5,609 bases of DNA from Pseudomonadota bacterium (lineage in GTDB: Bacteria > Pseudomonadota > Gammaproteobacteria > Steroidobacterales > Steroidobacteraceae), in assembly GCA_021850555.1 (NCBI GenBank), contig JAJZLX010000538.1, forward strand, positions 1 to 5,609. Reading direction: 5' to 3'. This document shows, piece after piece, positions 1 to 5,609 of this stretch. The notes under the pieces are model-generated. The model saw nothing but the letters and a program-made list of their open reading frames with translations, was not told the origin of the DNA and searched no databases. A program made the translations under genes and the position numbers. Position 1 is the first letter of the stretch, and every line of letters begins with the position of its first letter.

Positions 1-753
1 GAACTCGCCCTTGCCGATGTCGCCGAACGGCATGTTGTGTCGGAGAATCTCGACCTCCCGGCCGTCCTCGACGATCGTCGTCAGCGCGTTGTGCGCCGAG
101 CTCGGCTTCACCGCCTCGTCGAGTTCGATGTCTGACAGCTTCGTCCGCCCGACGATTTTCTCCTGCTCCTGCACCGGGACGGCATTCCACCTCTTCAGGT
201 CGTGCAAGTATTTCTGGACGATCACGTAGCTTCCGCCGGCGAAGGCGGCATCCTCCTGCCCGATGATCGTGGCGTCCAGTGCGGACTGACCCACCGGGTT
301 CTCCGTGCCGTCGACGAAGCCGAGCACGTCGCGCGCGTCAAAATAGCCGAAGCCATGCGTCTCGTCCGCCACCGAGACCGCGCCATCGAGCCGCAGCATG
401 ATCTGGGTGGCCAGCTCGAAGCACAGATCCATGCGCGCGGCGCGAATGTGCAGCAGCATGTCTCCCGGCGTCGCGGCGGCACGATGCACGCCGCTGATCT
501 CGCGAAACGGATGCAGCTCCTTGGGCCGCGGCGCCCCGAAGAGGCGATCCCACACATCGGAGCCGAACCCCACGATGCACGAGAGTTGACCGTCGGGCGC
601 GCGGAAACCGACGCCGCGCACCAGGGCAGCGAGGTCGGCGCACACGGCGCGCACCGCCGCGGCGTGCTCCGAGCCGCAGCCCAGGGTCCCGACCAAAAAT
701 ATGGCCGCGCTCGTGAGTCGGGCAGTGACAGGTTGCGGTGTCTCGGCTGACAT
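1..753 (-). CDS. DyP-type haem peroxidase, P/B-like class (3' end cut by window edge)
   Basis: The 251 visible N-terminal residues belong to the dye-decolourising peroxidase family, haem enzymes that use H2O2 to oxidise dyes, phenolics or metal ions. What I see: the family signature GFVDGTENP (residues 145-153; GxxDG with distal Asp148), the likely proximal haem ligand His221 in SSAHNAL, and the distal Arg238 in ILRHNMPFG. There is no signal peptide or Tat motif, so the protein should be cytoplasmic or packaged. Family members are about 300-320 residues, so roughly 50-60 C-terminal residues lie outside the window. The ATG at 753 is well supported: AGGAGT (bases 759-764 on the minus strand) sits 5 nt upstream, and the N-terminus (MSAETPQPVTARLTSAAIFL) looks like family starts. 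The gene is divergent from dedA. Some members of this class are encapsulin cargo, carried by a C-terminal tag that would fall outside the window. Family assignment is very secure; the natural substrate is unknown. Confidence 0.95.
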   Translation of the reverse strand, partial: MSAETPQPVTARLTSAAIFLVGTLGCGSEHAAAVRAVCADLAALVRGVGFRAPDGQLSCIVGFGSDVWDRLFGAPRPKELHPFREISGVHRAAATPGDMLLHIRAARMDLCFELATQIMLRLDGAVSVADETHGFGYFDARDVLGFVDGTENPVGQSALDATIIGQEDAAFAGGSYVIVQKYLHDLKRWNAVPVQEQEKIVGRTKLSDIELDEAVKPSSAHNALTTIVEDGREVEILRHNMPFGDIGKGEF

Positions 754-758
754 GCGTG

Positions 759-764
759 ACTCCT
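759..764 (-). promoter_or_regulatory. Ribosome binding site of the DyP peroxidase gene
   Basis: On the minus strand AGGAGT lies 5 nt before the ATG at 753. This fixes the start codon. Upstream, a slightly AT-richer patch around 766-820 probably holds the promoter, but I could not find a convincing -35/-10 pair. Confidence 0.75.
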
Positions 765-879
765 GGGTATACATTGCGCAGTCCGCTGATGCCAGCCCAA
801 CGCGCAAAGCCGGTATAGTATCGAAGGCTCTGCGCAGACGTACACCGCACCCCGCGCCGCTCCCGCGCGTCACGCTCTG

Positions 880-896
880 CCCGGCCGCGGGCCGGG
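880..896. repeat. GC inverted repeat between dyp and dedA
   Basis: This is a perfect 7-bp inverted repeat, CCCGGCC / GGCCGGG, with a 3-nt spacer (GCG). No T-tract follows on either strand, so it is not an intrinsic terminator. It could be a protein-binding site or simply reflect the high GC of this divergent intergenic region. Confidence 0.4.
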
Positions 897-940
897 TCCG
901 CTGATCGCGCCGCGGCTGCTCGCCGCGGCCGGACGCGCGG

Positions 941-946
941 TAAAAT
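941..946 (+). promoter_or_regulatory. Candidate -10 box for dedA
   Basis: TAAAAT stands out in an otherwise GC-only stretch. It matches the sigma-70 -10 consensus at 5 of 6 positions and would start transcription near 953, just ahead of the ribosome binding site at 961-966. No good -35 element is visible 16-18 bases upstream, so the call is weak. It is flanked by CGCGG (936-940) and CCGCG (948-952), a short inverted repeat around the box that could bind a regulator. Confidence 0.3.
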
Positions 947-960
947 CCCGCGACTCGGGA

Positions 961-966
961 AAAGGA
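961..966 (+). promoter_or_regulatory. Ribosome binding site supporting the TTG start of dedA
   Basis: AAAGGA lies 8 nt before TTG 975, which is optimal spacing. It is the only good Shine-Dalgarno match near any possible in-frame start of the DedA gene, so it decides the call for a non-ATG start. Confidence 0.55.
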
Positions 967-974
967 TCGAGCAG

Positions 975-1730
975 TTGCGGTCTGGGAATTTCATCCGCGC
1001 ATCACACGCGGCCTCGGCTTTGACGGGAGTTGCGCGCGCGGCACGCCTCGGCGCACATCCCGCGCCGCCGGGCGGCCCCGGATCGCTGCACCGCCTGCTC
1101 GCCTTCCTCGGCGCGCATCACCAGTGGGCCTACCTGGTACTCTTTCTCGGCGCGTATTTCGAGACGGTCGTGCCGTTCTCCCTGTTCGTGCCCGGCGAGA
1201 TTTTCTTTCTCGGCGGCGCACTGCTGGCCGGCATGGGCACCTTGGAGCTCGGGGGCGTGATGGCCGCGCTGTACGGCGGCGGCATCCTCGGGGACAACTC
1301 CAGCTATTGGATGGGCCGTCACTTCGGTGCCGAGCTGTTCGACCACCTGGCCCACTGGCCGGTGGTCGGCCGACTGGTACATCGCGAAAACTATCAGAAG
1401 GGCGTCGAGTTCTTTCGCAAGCGAGGCGCCATGGCGGTCTTCACAGCCCGGCTCAGCGGTCCGCTGTCGTGGGTGACGCCGGCGATGGCGGGCATCTTCC
1501 GGCTCGACTACCTCACCTTCCTGCGCTTCAACACACCGGGCGTCATCCTGGGGATCAGCGGGATCGTGCTCGCCGGCTATTTCTTCGGCAACCACCTCCA
1601 GGCGCTGCGCTCGGGCTTCGATGCCCACGCGCCGGCGCTCGCGCTGGCCGTCGTCGCATTGATCGCGCTGATCCTGGCCGTGCGCCGCCACGCCGGTGCG
1701 CGCGGCAAGCGGAGGGGCAACCGGACATAG
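975..1730 (+). CDS. DedA/VTT-family inner-membrane protein
   Basis: This 251-residue protein belongs to the DedA family (SNARE-associated/VTT domain), inner-membrane proteins linked to lipid carrier translocation and proton-dependent membrane homeostasis. Visible family blocks: FETVVPFSLFVPGE (Glu63 and Glu75, spaced 12 apart like the essential Glu39/Asp51 of E. coli YqjA), ILGDNSSYWMGRHFG (104-118), FFRKRGAMAVFTARL (146-160, Arg159), then hydrophobic segments and a basic C-terminal tail (RRHAGARGKRRGNR). The usual RFxPxxR motif reads RLSGPLS, so the second arginine is Ser165. The start is a TTG at 975, chosen because AAAGGA (961-966) lies 8 nt upstream; there is no ATG in frame before the core domain. 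This start gives about 36 extra Ala/Arg/Pro-rich residues before the domain. A CTG at 1087 would remove them, but it has no ribosome binding site. The gene appears monocistronic. Family sure, start moderate, substrate unknown. Confidence 0.9.
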   Translation: MRSGNFIRASHAASALTGVARAARLGAHPAPPGGPGSLHRLLAFLGAHHQWAYLVLFLGAYFETVVPFSLFVPGEIFFLGGALLAGMGTLELGGVMAALYGGGILGDNSSYWMGRHFGAELFDHLAHWPVVGRLVHRENYQKGVEFFRKRGAMAVFTARLSGPLSWVTPAMAGIFRLDYLTFLRFNTPGVILGISGIVLAGYFFGNHLQALRSGFDAHAPALALAVVALIALILAVRRHAGARGKRRGNRT

Positions 1731-1785
1731 GCCCGCGACCTCGGCTCGCACGACCGTACGGCGTCACGCCGCGCCGGGATAGCAG

Positions 1786-1838
1786 CGTCGCCGTCTGCCC
1801 GCGGCGACGGCCGGCGCGCATCTGGCGGCATGCGCCGG
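1786..1838. repeat. Tandem GC hairpins downstream of dedA
   Basis: Two adjacent inverted repeats begin 56 bases after the dedA stop. The first is CGTCGCCG (1786-1793) / CGGCGACG (1802-1809), a perfect 8-bp stem with an 8-nt loop. The second is CCGGCGC (1811-1817) / GCGCCGG (1832-1838), a perfect 7-bp stem that a G-T pair can extend. Neither is followed by a T-tract, so they are not canonical terminators. They may protect the mRNA 3' end or assist Rho-dependent termination of dedA. The remaining bases up to about 1900 show no recognisable coding or promoter signal. Confidence 0.45.
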
Positions 1839-1916
1839 CGAATCGATCCGGTGCACGTTCGGACCCCGAGCAGCGGCACGACCGGCGCGCTCTGCTGTTT
1901 GACCTATTTACTTTGC

Positions 1917-2171
1917 GCGAGGCGCGGAGTACGGTTCGCGCCGTCGTTTTGGACCGCGAGGTTTTCCCCAGTTGGGCAGTAGTTGTACGAGTGGATGCTG
2001 GCGGTGCGCACTGCGTAACGTCCCGCCCTCGGCAGGGCTGTCCTCGGGGAACGAGACCGCGGCAGCCCGCTGAGGCGCGGGATACTCGGCGCCGGACTGG
2101 CGGCGCCACCGATTCGGCACCACTCGTTTCTCTGTCTCGGTCGCGCGCTCCGGATTCGGGGTGCGCGTTTT
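1917..2171 (+). ncRNA. Candidate structured RNA (leader or small RNA) ending in an intrinsic terminator
   Basis: No convincing gene is found here, but the plus strand can fold into a branched structure found by hand pairing. A long-range helix pairs 1987-1994 with 2120-2127 and, after bulged A1995, 1996-1998 with 2117-2119. It encloses three hairpins. A: 2001-2005/2010-2014. B: 2021-2040/2063-2082, 19 bp including one G-U, with single bulges at 2034 and 2076. C: 2088-2094/2101-2107, 7 bp. Outside it, 1952-1955 pairs with 2139-2142 and 1958-1960 with 2136-2138. A further hairpin, GGCGCG/CGCGCC, sits at 1921-1942, and the block ends at the terminator 2142-2171. The 5' end is a guess based on the AT-rich patch 1899-1913; no good promoter pair is visible. 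I could not match it to 6S, RNase P, tmRNA, SRP or a riboswitch class I know. It is either a leader controlling the NRAMP gene that starts 88 bases after the terminator or a free small RNA. Chance folding of GC-rich DNA is not excluded. Confidence 0.45.
2142..2171 (+). terminator. Intrinsic (Rho-independent) terminator upstream of the NRAMP gene
   Basis: An 11-bp GC-rich stem, CGCGCGCTCCG (2142-2152) with CGGGGTGCGCG (2157-2167), including two G-T pairs, closes a GATT tetraloop and is followed directly by TTTT (2168-2171). The T-run lies only on the plus-strand side, so it acts on rightward transcription. It is too far from dedA (over 400 bases) to be the obvious dedA terminator, and it lies 88 bases before the transporter start. 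That suggests it ends a separate RNA or acts as an attenuator. The T-run is short, so termination may be partial. Confidence 0.65.
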
Positions 2172-2177
2172 CGTGCG

Positions 2178-2205
2178 TCGCCGCCCTGCGGGTTCGGCGC
2201 GGCGA
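2178..2205 (+). repeat. Hairpin between terminator and NRAMP start
   Basis: TCGCCGC (2178-2184) and GCGGCGA (2199-2205) form a perfect 7-bp stem with a 14-nt loop, 6 bases after the terminator T-run. It could compete with or buffer the terminator fold. The remaining bases to 2244 show no promoter-like pair. Confidence 0.3.
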
Positions 2206-2244
2206 GCGGCGCGCCTGTATCCGCAAGGGCCAGTCCCACCGGTC

Positions 2245-2249
2245 AGAGG
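2245..2249 (+). promoter_or_regulatory. Ribosome binding site used to choose the NRAMP start
   Basis: AGAGG lies 9 nt before GTG 2259. A second purine run, GAGGG at 2255-2259, lies 6 nt before an out-of-frame ATG at 2266. The start is therefore ambiguous: GTG 2259, GTG 2262, ATG 2289 and ATG 2319 are all in frame. Confidence 0.4.
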
Positions 2250-2258
2250 TGCACGAGG

Positions 2259-3677
2259 GTGGTGGATGATGATGACCGTTTACGGAGCATGCGATTGAAC
2301 GCCCGGGTCGAGCGCGGGATGATTCGCGCGTGCCCGGATTGCCCGCCGATCCCGGAGGGACTGCGGCACCGATTGCGGGATCGCCTGCATCTGGCCGAGC
2401 TGCACCGTGGCGCCACCGATTGGCGGGGCCGGCTGCTGCTCGGACTGGCGCTGCTTGGGCCGGGCGTGCTGGTCATGCTCGGCGACAACGACGCCGGAGG
2501 CGTGATCACCTATATGCAGACGGGCGCCGCCTACGGGCTCGGCCTGTTCCTGCCTTTGATGATCCTGCTCGGATGCGTGGCCTACGTGGTGCAGGAGATG
2601 ACGGTACGCCTCGGCGCGGTGACGCGCCGCGGGCACGCGGAGCTGATCTGGAAGCGCTACGGCCCTTTTTGGGGCTGGTTCTCGCTCGTCGATCTGATCG
2701 TGGCCAACGTGCTGACCCTGATGACCGAGTTCATCGGTATCCGCCTGGGCGGCCAGGCGCTTGGCCTGCCGCCGTGGCTGACGGTGCCGGCGGCGCTGAT
2801 CTTCACCATCATCGTTCTGGTGTTCCTGCGCTATTGGACCTGGGAGCGCATCTCTCTGTTCGTGGCCGCGTTCAACCTGGTGTTCGTGCCGCTCGCGCTG
2901 CTCGCCCATCCCGACTGGCAAGGCGTGGCGCGCGCCTTCGCCGGGCAGGACTGGATGGTTCCCGGCGGATTTCTGTCCCTGACATTCCTCGTGCTCATCA
3001 CGGCCAATATCGGCACCACGATCGCGCCGTGGCAGCTTTTCTTCCAGCAATCCTGCGTGGTAGACAAAGGGCTGCTACCGCACGACATTCGCGCCGGCCG
3101 GCGCGACCTGATGTTGGGCGTGTTCGGGATGGTGCTCGTGGCCATGGCGCTGATCATACTCGCGGCCCGGACCCTGCAGGGCAGCCCGGGCTCCCAACAG
3201 CTCGATGCCGCGTCGATCCTGGCCGCGATCCGCGCGCACCTCGGTACGGACATGATGGCGCTGTTCGCGCTCGGCCTCATGGAGGCCGGACTGATCGCGG
3301 CCATCGTGATCACCGCCAGCAGCGCCTGGGCTGTCGGGGAAGCCTTCGGCATCGACCGCTCCCTGAATGCGGCGCCGCGGCAGGCGCTCGGGTTCTACCT
3401 GCCCGCGGTCGCCGGCACCGCGATTGCCTCGGTGCTGGTACTGCTCCCGGGGCTCAACCTGGGCTTTCTCAATCTCAGCGTGCAGATCATCGCCACCGTG
3501 TTCATGCCGGCGGCCATGCTGTTTCTGCTGATGCTCCTCAATGACCGCGAGTTGATGGGCGAGCACGTCAACTCGCCGCGCCGCAATGCGATATCGATCG
3601 CGATCATGATCGGGCTGATCGCCTGTAACGGGCTGTACGGGATCGTCACGCTGTTCCCCCACGTCTTTGGAGGCTGA
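2259..3677 (+). CDS. Divergent NRAMP-family divalent metal ion transporter
   Basis: This 472-residue polytopic membrane protein has the NRAMP (SLC11, MntH) fold and probably imports a divalent cation, energised by the proton gradient. The TM1 block GPGVLVMLGDNDAGG (67-81) corresponds to the NRAMP region ending in DPGN, but reads DAGG at 78-81. The TM6 block IGTTIAPWQLFFQQS (251-265) corresponds to the region with MPHN, but reads APWQ (256-259), so the metal-binding methionine is Ala256. These substitutions place it in a divergent subfamily, and loss of the methionine is known in NRAMP-related Mg2+ transporters. Mg2+ or Mn2+ are therefore candidates, but the ion is not proved. About eleven hydrophobic segments follow a charged N-terminal tail of some 55 residues carrying CPDC (25-28). 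GTG 2259 was chosen from AGAGG 9 nt upstream; ATG 2289 or 2319 would give shorter tails. It is the first gene of an operon with the 65-residue protein and lies downstream of a candidate leader and terminator. Family secure, ion and start uncertain. Confidence 0.9.
   Translation: MVDDDDRLRSMRLNARVERGMIRACPDCPPIPEGLRHRLRDRLHLAELHRGATDWRGRLLLGLALLGPGVLVMLGDNDAGGVITYMQTGAAYGLGLFLPLMILLGCVAYVVQEMTVRLGAVTRRGHAELIWKRYGPFWGWFSLVDLIVANVLTLMTEFIGIRLGGQALGLPPWLTVPAALIFTIIVLVFLRYWTWERISLFVAAFNLVFVPLALLAHPDWQGVARAFAGQDWMVPGGFLSLTFLVLITANIGTTIAPWQLFFQQSCVVDKGLLPHDIRAGRRDLMLGVFGMVLVAMALIILAARTLQGSPGSQQLDAASILAAIRAHLGTDMMALFALGLMEAGLIAAIVITASSAWAVGEAFGIDRSLNAAPRQALGFYLPAVAGTAIASVLVLLPGLNLGFLNLSVQIIATVFMPAAMLFLLMLLNDRELMGEHVNSPRRNAISIAIMIGLIACNGLYGIVTLFPHVFGG
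2266..2298 (+). CDS. Possible short upstream ORF overlapping the NRAMP start
   Basis: Three consecutive ATG codons begin a 10-codon frame (MMMTVYGACD, stop TGA 2296-2298), offset by one base from the transporter frame. GAGGG lies 6 nt upstream of the first ATG. If the transporter starts at ATG 2319, this would be a leader peptide ending 20 bases before it; if it starts at GTG 2259, the two frames overlap. It is short enough to be chance and has no recognisable function. Confidence 0.15.
   Translation: MMMTVYGACD
3669..3673 (+). promoter_or_regulatory. Strong ribosome binding site of the 65-residue protein
   Basis: GGAGG lies 7 nt before ATG 3681 and inside the last codons of the transporter gene. 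The near-ideal site indicates that the small ORF is really translated and probably coupled to the transporter. Confidence 0.85.
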
Positions 3678-3680
3678 GCC

Positions 3681-3878
3681 ATGAAGGAACTCCATGATTT
3701 CGACGCGCAGGAGATCCGCCGGCTGATCGAGCAGGAACGCTGGAACGAGCCGCTTCCCGAGGTGCGCAGGGTCCGGTTCTCGCCGGGCCAGCAGATGATC
3801 TTCTGGGGCCTGCGCGCGTACGTGGTCGTGATGACGGTGGTGGTGGTCTGGGCATTCCTGCACCGCGCCGCGGGGTGA
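3681..3878 (+). CDS. Small single-span membrane protein coupled to the NRAMP transporter
   Basis: I do not recognise this 65-residue protein. It has a charged soluble N-terminal half of about 37 residues, rich in Glu and Arg (residues 9-20 are QEIRRLIEQERW, likely helical), a proline-containing linker (EPLPEVRRVRFSPGQQ), then one hydrophobic helix at about 39-60 (MIFWGLRAYVVVMTVVVVWA) and a short tail, HRAAG. The positive charges before the helix suggest that the N-terminal half is in the cytoplasm. Its ATG is 3 bases after the transporter stop, with GGAGG at ideal spacing, so the two are co-transcribed and probably translationally coupled. This context suggests an accessory or regulatory subunit of the transporter, as small membrane proteins are for other transporters, but that is inference. 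Short length and coding context make it a real gene rather than a chance frame. Confidence 0.8.
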   Translation: MKELHDFDAQEIRRLIEQERWNEPLPEVRRVRFSPGQQMIFWGLRAYVVVMTVVVVWAFLHRAAG

Positions 3879-3905
3879 TGGTCTCGGCTTACCGACCCGC
3901 GCGGC
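3867..3905. repeat. Inverted repeat between convergent genes
   Basis: GCCGCGGGGT (3867-3876) can pair with the complementary strand at 3895-3905 (10 bp, one bulged G at 3899). It spans the stop codon of the 65-residue protein. The adenine deaminase gene ends head-on 23 bases further. No T-tract follows on either side, so it is not a canonical terminator. It may still help end transcription or stabilise the 3' ends of the two convergent mRNAs. Confidence 0.35.
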
Positions 3906-3927
3906 AGGCGCCCCGCTCCAGCACTTC

Positions 3928-5013
<1,086 letters not shown>

Positions 5014-5016
<3 letters not shown>

Positions 5017-5342
5017 TGGGCCAGCTGACGATGCGCGCTTTCCATGTTGCAACCGGTGTGCCTGCGACCGGCATGCGCATCGATCCGCGCGGGCGTTGCG
5101 ACCGAGGAAAACCGGACCCGCGTGTCGCGTGATGGCCGGCCTCGGCCTGCATTGGAGCACGGCGGGGGACCGCGCGCAAGCCGGCGCGCCGGGGGGAACT
5201 GTGCCTGCGCCGCGCCCGACAGACTCGATGAGCCGCGCGCCTGCGCGCCCAGGTCCCGCATGAGTCCGCCTCGCGCTCCCGTGCGCACCGCGGACACGGA
5301 ATGCGCCGCGATGCTCACTCGGGACGTCCCGGACACCTCACC
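5014..5342 (+). other. Long inverted-repeat-rich leader of the purine permease
   Basis: This gene-free stretch probably forms the untranslated leader of the permease mRNA. Possible hairpins: CGATGCGC (5029-5036) with GCGCATCG (5075-5082), enclosing CCGGT (5053-5057) with ACCGG (5067-5071); then CCGCGCGG region 5086-5093 with 5117-5124 (8 bp, one G-T pair). Perfect palindromes are GGCCGGCC (5134-5141), CCGGCGCGCCGG (5181-5192) and CGGGACGTCCCG (5320-5331). I see no purine riboswitch consensus and no intrinsic terminator. A 100-codon frame running from 5044 across the permease start has no ribosome binding site and Arg/Pro/Ala-rich content typical of chance frames in GC-rich DNA. Confidence 0.35.
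5320..5331. repeat. 12-bp palindrome just upstream of the permease start
   Basis: CGGGACGTCCCG is a perfect 12-bp palindrome ending 11 bases before ATG 5343. It could be an operator half-site pair for a dimeric repressor or a small hairpin (4-bp stem, ACGT loop) that affects initiation, especially as no Shine-Dalgarno sequence is visible there. Confidence 0.35.
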
Positions 5343-5609
5343 ATGACCGCTCAACCGCAGCGTTCCGAACCTATGCTCTCACGATACTTCGATCTCGAAG
5401 GTCACGGTACATCCGTGCGCACCGAGCTGTTCGCCGGGCTCACGACCTTCCTGACGATGGCGTACATCGTCGTGATCAATCCGGTCATTCTCGGCGCCGC
5501 CGGCATGCCTATCGCGGGGGTCGCGGCCGCGACCTGCGTGGCGGCAGGTTTCGGCAGCATTCTGATGGGACTGCTCTCGAATTACCCGCTCGCGCTTGCG
5601 CCCGGTATG
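5343..5609 (+). CDS. NCS2 (AzgA-type) purine base permease, N-terminal part
   Basis: The 89 visible residues match the start of AzgA-branch NCS2 permeases, inner-membrane proton symporters for adenine, hypoxanthine or guanine. The signature run is YFDLEGHGTSVRTELFAGLT (15-34), followed by FLTMAYIVVINPVILGAAGM (36-55), the first membrane helix typical of AdeP/PurP-like proteins, then CVAAGFGSILMGLLSNYPLA (65-84) ending in ALAPGM, the conserved opening of the third segment. The family is about 430-450 residues, so about 80 percent is beyond the window. ATG 5343 is used; ATG 5373 (MLSRYF) is closer to typical family starts and equally possible, since neither has a clear ribosome binding site. 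It is divergent from adenine deaminase, so import followed by deamination is the likely joint role. Family sure, base specificity not decided. Confidence 0.93.
   Translation, partial: MTAQPQRSEPMLSRYFDLEGHGTSVRTELFAGLTTFLTMAYIVVINPVILGAAGMPIAGVAAATCVAAGFGSILMGLLSNYPLALAPGM

Noticed and set aside
222..845. Alternative long frames opposite and across the dyp gene
   Set aside because: Shadows of the peroxidase gene, whose own frame carries all family motifs.
1929..1937. Group II intron domain V 3' strand
   Set aside because: GTACGGTTC matches the end of domain V, but the 5' strand and GAAA-type loop are absent and there is no intron-encoded reverse transcriptase.
1972..2085. yybP-ykoY manganese riboswitch
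   Set aside because: GGGCAGTAG resembles the GGGGAGUAG element and the context (metal transporter) fits, but the pairing partner of the first helix and the second conserved loop are missing, and the region pairs better in another way.
1951..2145. 6S RNA
   Set aside because: Size and an outer closing stem with an internal bubble recall 6S, but the inside is branched into three hairpins rather than rod-like, and I find none of the conserved 6S sequence blocks or the usual neighbouring genes.
1904..2239. Minus-strand frames in the intergenic region
   Set aside because: Arg/Ser/Pro-rich composition, no ribosome binding site, no recognisable domain; they also cross the terminator and hairpins.
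1124..2269. Long plus-strand frame (381 codons) across dedA and the intergenic region
   Set aside because: It is the shifted frame of dedA continuing into non-coding GC-rich DNA, rich in Arg/Pro/Ala, with no domain resemblance.
2102..2421. 13-base direct repeat (GGCGCCACCGATT at 2102-2114 and 2409-2421)
   Set aside because: One copy lies in hairpin C and one in the transporter coding sequence. A repeat of this length is expected about once by chance in a GC-rich window of this size.
5044..5346. 100-codon frame ending over the permease ATG
   Set aside because: The overlap with the permease start is suggestive of coupling, but there is no ribosome binding site and the composition is that of a chance frame in GC-rich DNA.

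Overview
The window comes from a GC-rich bacterial chromosome. Gene content and codon use suggest a proteobacterium, probably gammaproteobacterial, but no sequence here fixes the lineage. I see no mobile element, CRISPR array, tRNA or rRNA. Six protein genes are supported, two of them cut by the window edges.

Left part (1-1730). A DyP-type haem peroxidase gene runs leftward off the edge, with its start at 753. It is divergent from a DedA/VTT-family membrane protein gene at 975-1730, and about 220 bases separate the two starts.

Middle part (1731-3927). A 528-base gene-free stretch follows dedA. It opens with two GC hairpins. It then holds a block at about 1917-2171 that can fold into a branched RNA ending in a convincing intrinsic terminator (11-bp stem, then TTTT). 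Next comes a two-gene operon: a divergent NRAMP-family metal transporter (2259-3677) and, three bases later with an excellent ribosome binding site, a 65-residue single-span membrane protein (3681-3878). The RNA block and terminator lie directly upstream of the transporter in the same orientation, so they may be a regulatory leader (attenuator or riboswitch-like) or an independent small RNA.

Right part (3928-5609). An adenine deaminase gene (minus strand) and the 5' end of an AzgA-type NCS2 purine permease gene (plus strand) diverge from a 392-base control region. Together they make sense as a purine import and salvage unit: the permease takes up adenine or another purine base, and the deaminase converts adenine to hypoxanthine. 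Two face-to-face candidate promoters overlap at 4979-5016. If the permease promoter is right, its mRNA has a leader of about 330 nt rich in inverted repeats.

The best candidate for something undescribed is the structured RNA and terminator upstream of the unusual NRAMP transporter, together with the small membrane protein coupled to that transporter.
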